Of a stretch of DNA of 64,000 nucleotides, positions 19,308 to 28,352 are shown piece after piece. The stretch lies in assembly GCF_019670105.1 (NCBI RefSeq), contig NZ_AP023032.1, positions 871,501 to 935,500 on the forward strand. Reading direction: 5' to 3'. Below the pieces are notes generated by a model that was given only the letters and a program-made list of their open reading frames with translations, searched no databases and was not told the origin of the DNA. Source of the stretch: Agarivorans albus (GTDB taxonomy: Bacteria > Pseudomonadota > Gammaproteobacteria > Enterobacterales > Celerinatantimonadaceae). Positions within the stretch are counted from its first letter, which is position 1; every line of letters begins with the position of its first letter. A program made the translations under genes and the position numbers.

Positions 19308-19361
19308 TTGACAAAAAAACAAACATATGCAAAATATTACATATGTAAATTAATGCATATG
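19308..19361 (+). promoter_or_regulatory. arsR promoter with three phased CATATG operator repeats
   Basis: TTGACA at 19308-19313 and AATATT near 19333 look like a promoter. CATATG occurs at 19324, 19340 and 19356, exactly 16 bases apart, covering the -10 region up to 4 bases before the arsR ATG. ArsR-family repressors bind dyads in this position. Confidence 0.6.
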
Positions 19362-19365
19362 AACG

Positions 19366-19692
19366 ATGAACCCTCAATTATTTTATAAATGCCTCGCTGA
19401 TGATGTTCGCCTAAAAGCCTTGATGATTATTGCCGAGGCTGGTGAGGCTTGTGTCTGTGATTTGATGCAAGCTTTGCAGCTCGACCAACCAAAGACTTCT
19501 CGCCATTTAGCGCAGTTACGCAAATGCCAAGTATTGCTCGATCAGCGGCGCGGTAAGTGGGTGTATTACCAATTACACCCTGAATTACCAAGCTGGGCCG
19601 AACGGGTGTTGCGCGAGACTCAAGCCAATAACAAAGACTACTACCAAGCAGAGTTAGCGCGCTTTGAAGCGAATAAACAACAGCTTTGCTAG
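19366..19692 (+). CDS. arsR: Arsenical-resistance repressor ArsR
   Basis: Winged-helix ArsR/SmtB repressor, 108 residues, released from DNA by As(III) or Sb(III). The metalloid site is Cys29-Val-Cys31-Asp (EACVCDLMQALQ), as in the E. coli-type ArsR. The recognition helix follows (QPKTSRHLAQLRKCQVL). It is followed 53 bases later by an ACR3 arsenite permease, confirming its role. The phased CATATG repeats in front are the likely autoregulatory operator. No arsenate reductase gene is in this cluster. Confidence 0.92.
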   Translation: MNPQLFYKCLADDVRLKALMIIAEAGEACVCDLMQALQLDQPKTSRHLAQLRKCQVLLDQRRGKWVYYQLHPELPSWAERVLRETQANNKDYYQAELARFEANKQQLC

Positions 19693-19745
19693 TGGATTGA
19701 TCACAGAACTCACCCTCACAGCTAGCTGGGGAAGAAGGTAACAAA

Positions 19746-20762
19746 ATGGGATTATTTGAACGATATTTAACAGTATGGGTAGGTTTAGCCATTGTTGTTG
19801 GCATTGCTGCGGGCAGCCTAGTGCCCGAGGTATTTGCGGTAGTGGCTGGCCTTGAGTTTGCACATGTTAATTTGGTGATTGCCTTACTTATTTGGCTAAT
19901 GATTTACCCGATGATGGTGCAAATTGATTTCTCATCGATTAAAGATGTGGGTAAAAAACCAAAAGGTTTGCTGCTTACCATTGTGATTAATTGGCTGATT
20001 AAACCCTTTAGCATGGCGTTGCTAGGCTGGTTGTTTTTTAAAGGTATATTTGCCGATTGGGTAGACCCAAGCACCGCGACTGAATATATCGCTGGCATGA
20101 TCTTGCTTGGCGTAGCACCGTGTACCGCGATGGTATTTGTATGGAGCCAGCTGACCAAAGGCGACGCTAATTATACCTTAGTGCAGGTTTCGATTAACGA
20201 CGTAATTATGATCTTTGCCTTTGCGCCAATAGCCGGCTTTTTGCTTGGGGTGAGTGATATCACAGTACCTTGGAATACCTTGCTATTGTCGGTGGTATTG
20301 TACGTTGTCGTACCACTAATAGCAGGGGCTATTACCCGTAAAAAGCTAGATAAAAGCAATGACCACTCACGGCTAAATCAGTTTTTGGCCACTATGAAGC
20401 CTTGGTCGATTATTGGTTTGCTGGCCACTGTAGTGTTGTTGTTTGGCTTTCAATCGGAAACAATATTAGCCAAGCCTGAAGCCATTGTTCTTATCGCTAT
20501 TCCTTTGCTTATTCAAACCTATGGCATTTTTGCGCTGGCTTATTGGTTAGCCAAGCGCATGCGTTTGCCACATAACATTGCTGCCCCAGCTTGCATGATT
20601 GGCACCTCTAACTTTTTCGAGCTAGCAGTAGCGGTTGCCATATCGCTATTTGGTTTGCACTCTGGTGCTGCGCTAGCCACCGTAGTTGGTGTATTGGTTG
20701 AAGTGCCAGTAATGCTCTCTTTGGTATGGTTTGCCAATCGCACTCGCCATTGGTTTAGTTAA
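19746..20762 (+). CDS. arsB: Arsenite efflux permease, ACR3 family
   Basis: Inner-membrane As(III)/H+ antiporter of the bile-acid/arsenite/riboflavin transporter superfamily. The 338 residues form about ten hydrophobic segments. Diagnostic ACR3 stretches are seen: [13 protein letters not shown], then [19 protein letters not shown] with the conserved cysteine, and [21 protein letters not shown]. The start has GAAGAAGG upstream. It forms a minimal arsR-acr3 operon. The name arsB is used loosely; it is not the 12-span ArsB of E. coli. Confidence 0.93.
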   Translation: MGLFERYLTVWVGLAIVVGIAAGSLVPEVFAVVAGLEFAHVNLVIALLIWLMIYPMMVQIDFSSIKDVGKKPKGLLLTIVINWLIKPFSMALLGWLFFKGIFADWVDPSTATEYIAGMILLGVAPCTAMVFVWSQLTKGDANYTLVQVSINDVIMIFAFAPIAGFLLGVSDITVPWNTLLLSVVLYVVVPLIAGAITRKKLDKSNDHSRLNQFLATMKPWSIIGLLATVVLLFGFQSETILAKPEAIVLIAIPLLIQTYGIFALAYWLAKRMRLPHNIAAPACMIGTSNFFELAVAVAISLFGLHSGAALATVVGVLVEVPVMLSLVWFANRTRHWFS

Positions 20763-20786
20763 TCTAAAATAGTTACTCTCTCTGCG

Positions 20787-21698
20787 CTAAGCCGCGGGGA
20801 GGGTGACAATATCGTTGTTCTGCACATCTTCAAGCGCAAAATCTATCAGCGCCCTTACCTTACGAGGCAGCACATTGCCTTCTAGGTAAACGGCATACAG
20901 AGGATGCATTGGCAGTTGATAGTCTTCCAGCAGCCGCACCAGTTTTCCTTCACTCAACTGTTTATGTAAAACGAAGTTGGGACATAGCGCCACACCGCAG
21001 CCCTCTGCTGCCCAATCCCGAGCAATATTGGCACTATTCACCATCAAGTTTCTAGTGGGGTGAAAGGTATATTCTTGGCCGTTTTGCTGAGAGACCCAAC
21101 GATTGGCATTGCGCCTATTGGTGTCGATGATGCAAGTGTGAGTATCTAAGTCACCGGGGCTAAGCGGAGTGCCTTTAAGCTTTAAGTAGCCGGGTGATGC
21201 CACCAAGTGGCTGGTAAATTCAAATAGCTTACGTGCTTTTAAAGTAGAAACGTCGGGAGTGCCAACGCGAAAAGCGAGGTCGAAACCATCGCTTGCCAGA
21301 TCTACATGCTGATCGCTTAAACGCAAGTCGATGCTTAGCTCAGGATGGATAGCGGCGAAACGGCTCACTAAACCTTGTATGTAGATTTCGCCAAGAGTCA
21401 CTGGTGCAGCGATGCGCAACGTACCGTGTAAGCTTGTGGCTTCCTCATTAATGTTCGCCAGCAAATCATCAAATTCGTTCAACAGGGCGGGGGCCCGATT
21501 AAGTAGCTGCTGACCCGAAGGTGTAAGCCCCACTTTTCTTGTAGTGCGTTGCAACAGGCGAGCGCCAAGCTTGGTTTCTAATTCCGCTACGTATTTTGAG
21601 GTGAGTCGGTTGGATACACCTAAGCGTTTTGCTGCTTCGGTAAATGAACCGGTTTGCGCTGTAGCAACAAATGCCTTTAAGCCGTCAATCAAGTCCAT
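20787..21698 (-). CDS. LysR-family transcriptional regulator
   Basis: A LysR regulator of 303 residues: N-terminal winged helix-turn-helix (LKAFVATAQTGSFTEAAKRLGVSNRLTSKYVAELE) and a periplasmic-binding-like effector domain from about residue 90. It is divergent from ygiD-yqjG with 148 bases between the starts, the classical LysR arrangement, so it likely controls that quinone-related pair. It runs convergent to the arsenite permease. The effector is not predictable. Confidence 0.85.
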   Translation of the reverse strand: MDLIDGLKAFVATAQTGSFTEAAKRLGVSNRLTSKYVAELETKLGARLLQRTTRKVGLTPSGQQLLNRAPALLNEFDDLLANINEEATSLHGTLRIAAPVTLGEIYIQGLVSRFAAIHPELSIDLRLSDQHVDLASDGFDLAFRVGTPDVSTLKARKLFEFTSHLVASPGYLKLKGTPLSPGDLDTHTCIIDTNRRNANRWVSQQNGQEYTFHPTRNLMVNSANIARDWAAEGCGVALCPNFVLHKQLSEGKLVRLLEDYQLPMHPLYAVYLEGNVLPRKVRALIDFALEDVQNNDIVTLPAA

Positions 21699-21846
21699 GC
21701 TAATTACCCATTAAGAACAAATTGGAGATAGTCATTCTATATCTTCTCCATTGTGAGGTGAATCTCTTAGGCTGATAATTGCTGCATTACCGTTTAATGC
21801 TTCGCTCAGGCCAAACGGCACTGGGCCGAAGGGAGAAAGAGGCGAG

Positions 21847-22668
21847 ATGGCGACTCAGCAAGGCTTAAATATTCTTGGCGCGAATGCTACAACGCCGCCC
21901 ATGCCGGTGGTGTTTATTGGCCATGGCAATCCTATGAATGCCCTAGAGGAAAATCGCTTTACCCAAAGTTGGTCGCAGCTTGGTCAAACTTTAATTAGGC
22001 CGCAGGCAATATTGATGGTTTCCGCTCACTGGATGACACCCGGTGTAAGCCTAGTAGATAGTTCCGCCAAGCCTCAAACCATTCACGATTTTTACGGCTT
22101 TCCAGAGGCTTTATTTGCCGAGCGCTATCCAGCCAGTGGTAACCCCTTGTTGGCGCAGCAGCTTACTGAACTGTTAAGTGATCATCAACTTCAAACCGAT
22201 AGCAGTTGGGGGCTTGATCATGGCGCTTGGTCGGTATTGAAATGGATGTATCCAGCAGCGGATGTTCCGGTATTTCAGCTCTCTATCGATGTATCACAAA
22301 ACTTGAGTTGGCATTTCGCCCTAGGCCGCAGCTTGTCAGTGCTGCGTCGCGAAGGCGTGATGATTATTGGCTCGGGCAATGTTGTACATAATCTAGCGGC
22401 GCTAAAGCACAGCTCCCAACCTTATGACTGGGCAGAAGAGTTTGATGCCTTTTTTGCTAAACGCTTAGCGCAACGAAATTTTTCTGACTTAGTCAACCCA
22501 GCAGTCATGGGCGGTTTAATGCGCATGGCTAACCCAAGTTTAGAGCACTATATACCGGCTATTGTGGTTGCCGGCGCAGCTAACAATAACGATTACCTAA
22601 GCATGGTAAGCGAAGGTTTTGATCTTGGCGCATTATCCATGCGCTCATTTGTTTTTCATCAAGTTTAA
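21847..22668 (+). CDS. ygiD: 4,5-DOPA-type extradiol dioxygenase family protein
   Basis: Class III extradiol ring-cleavage dioxygenase-like enzyme, 273 residues, related to E. coli YgiD and plant DODA. Likely metal ligands and active-site histidines are seen in FIGHGNPMNAL, SAHWMTPG, GLDHGAWSVLKWMYP and GSGNVVHNL. GAGGCGAG precedes the ATG. The gene is 13 bases before yqjG, suggesting an operon handling catechols or hydroquinones. The true substrate in bacteria is not established. Confidence 0.87.
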   Translation: MATQQGLNILGANATTPPMPVVFIGHGNPMNALEENRFTQSWSQLGQTLIRPQAILMVSAHWMTPGVSLVDSSAKPQTIHDFYGFPEALFAERYPASGNPLLAQQLTELLSDHQLQTDSSWGLDHGAWSVLKWMYPAADVPVFQLSIDVSQNLSWHFALGRSLSVLRREGVMIIGSGNVVHNLAALKHSSQPYDWAEEFDAFFAKRLAQRNFSDLVNPAVMGGLMRMANPSLEHYIPAIVVAGAANNNDYLSMVSEGFDLGALSMRSFVFHQV

Positions 22669-22681
22669 ACAGGAGTCACTT

Positions 22682-23653
22682 ATGTTAGTAAATGGAGTAT
22701 GGACGGAAGACTGGCAGCCTTTACAAAAAGTGGATGAACAAGGGCGTTTTGTAAGGCAAACTTCCGGATTCCGCCATTGGATCACCGCCGACGGCAGCCC
22801 TGGTCCAACAGGTGAGGGTGGCTTTAAAGCCGAAGCAGGGCGTTACAGATTATACGTGGCTTTAATTTGCCCTTGGGCATCACGGACACTGATTGCACGT
22901 AAGCTAAAAGGCTTAGAAGCGCTAATCCCTGTTACGGTGCTTAACCCTAGTTTAACCCCGCAAGGTTGGCGTTTTGGCGGCTACCAAGGTGCAGATCAAG
23001 ACCCGTTGTTCTCTGCTAATTACCTACACCAAATTTATACGCAGGCTGATCCTAACTTTACCGGAAGAGCTACCGTGCCAGTGCTCTGGGACATGCAGAA
23101 AAATGTGATAGTGAATAACGAAAGTGCTGAGATTCTGCGCATGTTCGATAGTGCGTTTGAGGAGTTAGTACCCTCTAAAATTCGGCTTTATCCAGAGCAA
23201 CATAGTGAAGAAATTGATGCCCTAAATACGCGAATTTATCACCAGTTTAATAACGGCGTTTATAAAGCAGGCTTTACTCAGTCGCAAGCTGCTTACCAAG
23301 AAGCGGTAAACGGGGTATTTGAAGTATTAGAGGAACTGGAGCAAATGCTAGCAAAGCAACAATATTTAATCGGGGACACGCTTACCGAAACGGACATTCG
23401 CACCTTTGTAACGTTAATACGTTTCGATGTCGCCTATTACGGCCTCTTTAAAACTAATCGCAAACAAGTTGCCGATTACTCCAAGTTATCAGCGTACATG
23501 CAGCGAATACTAGCCATACCTGGTGTGGCTGAGACGGTGAGTATTGACCATATTACTCGCGGATATTATTCGATTAAGGCTTTAAATCCTTCTGGCGTGC
23601 GGCCAATAGGGCCTGCGCATATTGATGCCCTAAAGGCTGAAGTGCTTAGTTGA
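22682..23653 (+). CDS. yqjG: Glutathionyl-hydroquinone reductase (Xi-class GST)
   Basis: Reduces glutathionyl-hydroquinones to hydroquinones with glutathione. I start it at ATG 22682, seven bases after AGGAG, giving 323 residues beginning MLVNGVWTEDW; the open frame extends upstream but inside ygiD. The catalytic Cys63 lies in LICPWASRTLI, and TVPVLWD, NNESAEILRMF and the C-terminal GST helices are typical. It is paired with ygiD, so both probably detoxify aromatic or quinone compounds under the divergent LysR regulator. Confidence 0.92.
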   Translation: MLVNGVWTEDWQPLQKVDEQGRFVRQTSGFRHWITADGSPGPTGEGGFKAEAGRYRLYVALICPWASRTLIARKLKGLEALIPVTVLNPSLTPQGWRFGGYQGADQDPLFSANYLHQIYTQADPNFTGRATVPVLWDMQKNVIVNNESAEILRMFDSAFEELVPSKIRLYPEQHSEEIDALNTRIYHQFNNGVYKAGFTQSQAAYQEAVNGVFEVLEELEQMLAKQQYLIGDTLTETDIRTFVTLIRFDVAYYGLFKTNRKQVADYSKLSAYMQRILAIPGVAETVSIDHITRGYYSIKALNPSGVRPIGPAHIDALKAEVLS

Positions 23654-24009
23654 ATATGACAAGCTAGATTTTGTTGTTAAATAGGCTATCTTGCAGCAAG
23701 TTTACCCAAGTGCACTGGGCTTTAATACTTTAGGTAAATAGCGAAAACTTGTAGTTAGTAAGCTGTTGCAAACAAATAGCCTGTTTTAGCGACTTAGGCC
23801 TAAATAATTTAGTTAAGCTTATGAACTTAAAGTGATTATATTTGATATAACTGTCAGTTTATTTTACATCTTGGAACTTAATGTAATCTTCGTAATAAAA
23901 TATTTTTATAAATATCAACTGGTTACTGGACTGGTCTAATTTGTGCTTATGGATGCCAGAGTGACAATTTAGTCAACTAACTTCCACTTTCAAAACTTAA
24001 GGACAGACT
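23654..24009. other. Intergenic stretch, no gene seen
   Basis: AT-rich sequence between yqjG and a PEP-CTERM gene; it should hold the promoter of the latter. I see no convincing hairpin, operator or open frame. Confidence 0.5.
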
Positions 24010-24615
24010 TTGAAAAAGTTAATTAGTTTAATCAGCGTGCTTTTATTTAGCACTGCAGCACAAGCCACCCCAATTTCAAGCGGATTGATCATTGAGGGGA
24101 CCACCTTTTCTAGCAACAATGCTTTTCAGTTTTTTAATGATTCTACAGAGGGTGAGAAAATCACCTCGATAACTTGGGACTTAAGCCCAATTGGTGCTTT
24201 CTTTGACTCAACCGATACGAGCCCTGGTTTGAGCAGCAGCCCACTTACATTAGGAGCCTCTTCTTCTGTAGGTCATATTTTCCCTACCAACAATGCCTTG
24301 AATGGCTCGAGCATTTTAACCATCTCGTTTACTGACTTTGATGCGGGTGAGTTTTTTACCTTTGGTGTCGATACTGATTTCTTAAGTGATCCCGATGCAG
24401 TTGGTTTGAATGGCGATCAGTTTTTTGGCGCGACGGCCTTAGCTATTTTTTCTGACGGTAGCCAGCGTTTTGGTACTTACGCTCCAACTAACGTAGCTGG
24501 TTTTGGTTCTGAGGTGTCGATCGTAGGGGCAGTAACAGTGCCTGAACCTGCTTCAATACTGATGCTAGGTTTAGCACTATGTGGCCTTGGTGTTTCCCGT
24601 AAACGTAAAGCTTAA
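24010..24615 (+). CDS. PEP-CTERM sorting domain protein
   Basis: A 201-residue exported protein. The start is TTG 24010, with AAGGA six bases upstream, giving MKKLISLISVLLFSTAAQA as signal peptide. The C-terminus is a perfect PEP-CTERM signal: VPEPASILMLGLALCGLGVSRKRKA. The middle is Ser/Thr/Phe/Asp-rich and beta-like with no cysteines. Such proteins are cut by an exosortase in the inner membrane and released or anchored at the surface, often with exopolysaccharide. No exosortase gene is in the window. Specific function unknown. Confidence 0.88.
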   Translation: MKKLISLISVLLFSTAAQATPISSGLIIEGTTFSSNNAFQFFNDSTEGEKITSITWDLSPIGAFFDSTDTSPGLSSSPLTLGASSSVGHIFPTNNALNGSSILTISFTDFDAGEFFTFGVDTDFLSDPDAVGLNGDQFFGATALAIFSDGSQRFGTYAPTNVAGFGSEVSIVGAVTVPEPASILMLGLALCGLGVSRKRKA

Positions 24616-24679
24616 TTGGCAATGCGAGTGCTCTTGCATGGGCGCTAGATTATTAAGCCAGTTTTATCTCGGTAACAGA

Positions 24680-24703
24680 AAAAGCACCCTAGGGTGCTTT
24701 TTT
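24680..24703. terminator. Bidirectional terminator between PEP-CTERM gene and yghU
   Basis: AGCACCCTAGGGTGCT is a perfect palindrome with A residues before and T residues after it, serving the two convergent genes. Confidence 0.85.
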
Positions 24704-24718
24704 AGTGGGTAATTGAGC

Positions 24719-25576
24719 CTAAGGCTTTTTACTTAATACCGCATCAATATCTGCGGCGCTGTGGCGCTCGGCTAATTGCTCCCATTCTTCGCCCCATACC
24801 CGATTAACAATACGGCCACGTTGCACAGTAGGGCGTTGCTCTATTTCTTTAGCCCAGCGCATTACGTTGGTGTAGCTTGCAGCGTCTAAAAACTCTGCGG
24901 CTTCATACACCGTGTTAAGCACAACGTTGCCATACCAAGGCCAGGTAGCAATATCTGCGATGCTATATTCGCTGCCACCTAAATACTGATTATTGGCGAG
25001 GCGTTTATCTAATACATCGAGCTGACGTTTGGTTTCCATGGTGAAGCGGTTAATAGGGTATTCGTATTTTTCTGGTGCGTACGCATAAAAATGTCCAAAG
25101 CCACCACCTAAATACGGAGCAGAACCTTGTAGCCAAAATAGCCAGTTCATGGTTTCGGTACGAGTGACGAGGTCTTTAGGCAGCAGGTGGCCAAACTTTT
25201 CGGCCAAGTAGAGCAAAATAGCCCCCGACTCAAATACCCGAATAGGAGTGTCACTAGAATGGTCGCTTAAAGCCGGAATCTTAGAATTAGGATTAATATC
25301 CACAAAGCCAGAGGAAAATTGGTCGCCTTCACCAATGTTAATTAAGTAGGCGTCGTACTCTGCCTCTTTAACGCCTAGTGCCAGCAACTCTTCCAGCATT
25401 ATCGTTACTTTTTGCCCATTTGGCGTAGCTAACGAATGCAACTGTAAAGGGTTGGCGCCCACAGCAAGGGTTTTCTCATGCCGTGCGCCAGAATCGGGCC
25501 GATTAATGCTTGCCCACTGACCACCACTTTCGCTGTCCATAGTCCAAACTTTTGGTGGCGTGTATTGGTTTGTCAT
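24719..25576 (-). CDS. yghU: Glutathione S-transferase-like disulfide reductase YghU
   Basis: Nu-class GST with disulfide-bond reductase and peroxidase activity in the E. coli homologue. The 285 residues match, with the diagnostic stretches TPNGQKVTIMLEELLALG, DQFSSGFVDINPNSKIPAL, ESGAILLYLAEKFG and LGGGFGHFYAYAPEKYEY. The N-terminal extension before the thioredoxin fold is also typical. It is a single gene with GGAAACAC before the ATG, convergent with a PEP-CTERM gene. Confidence 0.93.
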   Translation of the reverse strand: MTNQYTPPKVWTMDSESGGQWASINRPDSGARHEKTLAVGANPLQLHSLATPNGQKVTIMLEELLALGVKEAEYDAYLINIGEGDQFSSGFVDINPNSKIPALSDHSSDTPIRVFESGAILLYLAEKFGHLLPKDLVTRTETMNWLFWLQGSAPYLGGGFGHFYAYAPEKYEYPINRFTMETKRQLDVLDKRLANNQYLGGSEYSIADIATWPWYGNVVLNTVYEAAEFLDAASYTNVMRWAKEIEQRPTVQRGRIVNRVWGEEWEQLAERHSAADIDAVLSKKP

Positions 25577-25903
25577 TGTGTTTCCTTATCTGTTTAGGTG
25601 CTACCTATATGGATATAGGGATGGTTTTGCTACATAAAACCGTTGTGGTTGTTTTAATTTGAACGCTTAAAGCAACAAAAAAATTCAGCCACAACAAGTC
25701 TCCTTATTATCGAGAATCTATACCTAGCTGTGTTGTTACACTTTAGGTGGAAACGACTAGCAGTAGCAAATGATTTTAAGTTCAGAAAGGAGAAAAAAGC
25801 CGAGCTATTGGGGTCACTCGGCGGATAATGTTTAACAGACTACTAATGCCAACAGGTGTTGCATGATACCGCTACAGAAGCTGGCAATGTAGTCTATTCG
25901 AGA
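25577..25903. other. Intergenic stretch carrying one terminator
   Basis: No gene seen. It contains the yghU promoter side and, at 25792-25822, a terminator for the leftward PEP-CTERM gene. Nothing else is recognisable. Confidence 0.5.
25792..25822 (-). terminator. Terminator of the leftward PEP-CTERM gene
   Basis: Read on the minus strand, GCCGAG and CTCGGC flank a 12-base loop and are followed by TTTTTTC. Stem is short (6 bp). Confidence 0.65.
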
Positions 25904-26494
25904 TTACTGAGTATTGCTTCTCAGTTTGCTATTTCTAAGCTTTCTAGCAGCTAAACCAAATACGGCTAAAGCGAAAACCATAAGGCTGCTTGGCTCAATA
26001 ACGCTGGCTGGGGCATTAGTTAAAAAATCTATTTGCAGGAACATATCGCTGGTTACCGAGGTTTCAGGTAACGCAAAAGAAACACTGTCTGCGGTAAAGT
26101 CGGTTTGTACCCCTGTCATATTGGTACTTACATCAAGACCAGTGAGCATTTTATTGGGCGTACCTAGCCAATCGAGATCGGACAGCACAAAGCTTAATAA
26201 GCCCTGTCCATCGCAGGTAAACCATCCGCAGTAAGGACCATTATCAAAATCAACCCTTAGTGCGTTGGCTAGAACATCGATGCTTAGTGAGTTTTCGAAA
26301 TTGAAATAATCTGGGTATTCAATTTCATCACTTACGGTAGCCGCTAATGCGCCATTACCCTCACACAGTTGGTGTGCAGATCCAGAACTTTGCTGGCAGG
26401 ATAAATACACCTCATCGCCGATAATGGTTGCAGAGGCTAAATTTGAAGCCAGCAACATCGCGCCTACTGCAAATATACCTAACAGTCTATTCAT
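25904..26494 (-). CDS. PEP-CTERM-like exported protein (IEP variant)
   Basis: A 196-residue exported protein with a signal peptide (LLGIFAVGAMLLASNLASA) and a C-terminal VIEPSSLMVFALAVFGLAARK tail followed by basic residues. The motif is IEP instead of PEP but the layout is that of a PEP-CTERM signal. The mature part has four cysteines in two pairs (LSCQQ with HQLCEG; PYCGWFTCDG). AGGGAA precedes the ATG. Probable surface protein of unknown role. Confidence 0.8.
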   Translation of the reverse strand: MNRLLGIFAVGAMLLASNLASATIIGDEVYLSCQQSSGSAHQLCEGNGALAATVSDEIEYPDYFNFENSLSIDVLANALRVDFDNGPYCGWFTCDGQGLLSFVLSDLDWLGTPNKMLTGLDVSTNMTGVQTDFTADSVSFALPETSVTSDMFLQIDFLTNAPASVIEPSSLMVFALAVFGLAARKLRNSKLRSNTQ

Positions 26495-26702
26495 AACTAT
26501 TCCCTATGTTTATTGGATGCAGTAACCACTAAGCAGGGATTAAGCCAAAAATTTTTAAAGGTTTACTTACATATACTTAGACGGTTTTTTGTTTAACATG
26601 GTTAGTTGAAAAAGAAAGATTATTCTCAGTTTGCATTTTGCGAAACATAAGACTTGATAGTTTGGATGTTTGGCTAGTGATACAAGCAATAACTACATTA
26701 AA

Positions 26703-26735
26703 GCTATGCAAGTTAGCGTATTTAACTTGCATAGC
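26703..26735 (-). terminator. Strong hairpin downstream of the MFS gene
   Basis: GCTATGCAAGTTA and TAACTTGCATAGC form a perfect 13-bp stem with a 7-base loop. On the minus strand it is followed by TTTAATG, a weak T run, 8 bases after the MFS stop. Confidence 0.65.
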
Positions 26736-26742
26736 AAATGCT

Positions 26743-27930
26743 TTAATTTGAGCGCGGTTTTAGGCCTAAGGTAAGCACTGCAATGGCTAAAGTAATTAGC
26801 ATGCTAATAGCGCAAAAATCTACAACCGCTACAAAGCCGTCGCTGTCGATGAGCTCGCCAGCTATAAGTGCTCCAGTACCAAAACCAAAAGACATGGCAA
26901 ACAATAAAACACCTTGGGTTAGTGCCGGAGAAAATGGACTTAGCTGTTCAGCTATGGCGGGAATCACCATGTCAAACCATGAGATTGCTTGCATCAGCAA
27001 TACAATCAACAGAACAGGTATTGCGCTAGGTATCTGTGTTCCCACAGCCAGCCATAAACCAATAGCAGTAATCGCATAGCAACAGAGTCCGGTTATCCAC
27101 ACTACGTAAGGCCCACTTTTTTCAGCCCAACGTCCAGCAGGTTCTAGTAAGGCGATGGTGAGAACTGCTGAGGCTGCTAAACCAAAAGCTGAGTGGCCTA
27201 AATCTACAGAAAATACCTGCTTAATAATCAGCGGGCCGGTTTCCATTAAATTGGTAGAGGTAAGCATCGAAAGAAAAATCGTGGCTAAAAAAGCGCAAAA
27301 GGCTGCCTTCCCTCGATGGGAGAAAGCAGGCTTACTGCTTAGTTCATCAGCTTGTTCGTGCTCTTGATTGTCTAAAATCACCTTAGGTGGTGGAGCTATA
27401 AATACAGTGACTATAGAAATGCTAACTAAAGCCATCATCAAGATGAGTTGTTGTTCGCTGGTCCAATTCAAGAGGCTCACTAAACCTAGTAATGTACCTG
27501 CGATAACAATGCCCAAAAACTGAAACTGAAATAAGCGACTTAAGCCCCTACTATGCTGATTAGCAGGCAGAGAATTGATCACAAAAGTGGGGTTTAACAC
27601 CAGCTGAGACACGGTGCCTATGCCAATACTTAATCCAACCAGTAAATACATGTAGCTTTGGGTTGTCGCAAAGTAGAGCAGTATTAGCGACAGTAGATGA
27701 GAAAACAGCGCCACTTTTTGTAGCTGTCGATGAATAGAATATTTGTCGGCCAGCCAGCCAATAAGTGGCGCGCTAATGCCAAAAATGCCAATGAGCGACA
27801 TGACCGAGCCCATTAACGTGCCGCTGCCTGTCCGCTCAATAATCAATGGTGTAACTAATAGCGCTAAGCCTACCCATTGCACAACCCCATTGGACATTTG
27901 CGCAATATACCAGGGTTTAAATTCTTTCAT
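26743..27930 (-). CDS. Major facilitator superfamily transporter
   Basis: A 395-residue inner-membrane protein with about twelve hydrophobic segments in two halves separated by a charged central loop near residues 185-200. The cytoplasmic loop 2-3 reads GWLADKYSIHRQ, the MFS signature. GGAGG lies six bases before the ATG. It is transcribed alone, so no substrate is suggested by context; drug or metabolite efflux is possible. Confidence 0.85.
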   Translation of the reverse strand: MKEFKPWYIAQMSNGVVQWVGLALLVTPLIIERTGSGTLMGSVMSLIGIFGISAPLIGWLADKYSIHRQLQKVALFSHLLSLILLYFATTQSYMYLLVGLSIGIGTVSQLVLNPTFVINSLPANQHSRGLSRLFQFQFLGIVIAGTLLGLVSLLNWTSEQQLILMMALVSISIVTVFIAPPPKVILDNQEHEQADELSSKPAFSHRGKAAFCAFLATIFLSMLTSTNLMETGPLIIKQVFSVDLGHSAFGLAASAVLTIALLEPAGRWAEKSGPYVVWITGLCCYAITAIGLWLAVGTQIPSAIPVLLIVLLMQAISWFDMVIPAIAEQLSPFSPALTQGVLLFAMSFGFGTGALIAGELIDSDGFVAVVDFCAISMLITLAIAVLTLGLKPRSN

Positions 27931-28352
27931 TTGTACCTCCAGAGTTATTCAAAAACTATCGCCTGTGCGTTCAACCCTTGAAGGTGCTCAAGAGTGAAAA
28001 AGTAGGGCGAATAGTCGGATTTAACTCAGAGTAAAAATTTCGACAGCTTTGGCACAGTGTCTTACTCGTTGTTACTCAGTAGCGGAGTAAGTTACTGGGT
28101 TTATTGTTCCATTCTTCGAAATAATGCTTCCCGCTGCTGCCACTTACTCTTGTTTAACTCTCTCGATAAGCTTTGTTGCATGAATTAGCAGGGTGCTAAT
28201 TGCGCGGACTCTCAGATTAGTAGGGAGTCCAGAATTTAGCCAATCTCAAGCAAGTTAAGCCTTCGGCGATAAGTAAACGTGGTGGGGCGGTAGCAAAGCA
28301 AATTAGTGGGCTTGTGATATTGGCATTTGATTCCTAACTAAAGGTAATACAC
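27931..28352. other. 422-base intergenic stretch with a small hairpin
   Basis: Divergent promoters of the MFS gene and the DUF3179-like gene must lie here. A hairpin at 28206-28230 (GGACTC paired with GAGTCC, extendable by two pairs) stands within it, without a T run. No gene or known riboswitch is recognised. Confidence 0.45.

Noticed and set aside
28206-28230. Riboswitch before the DUF3179-like gene
   Set aside because: Only one simple hairpin is visible; no conserved aptamer core could be recognised.
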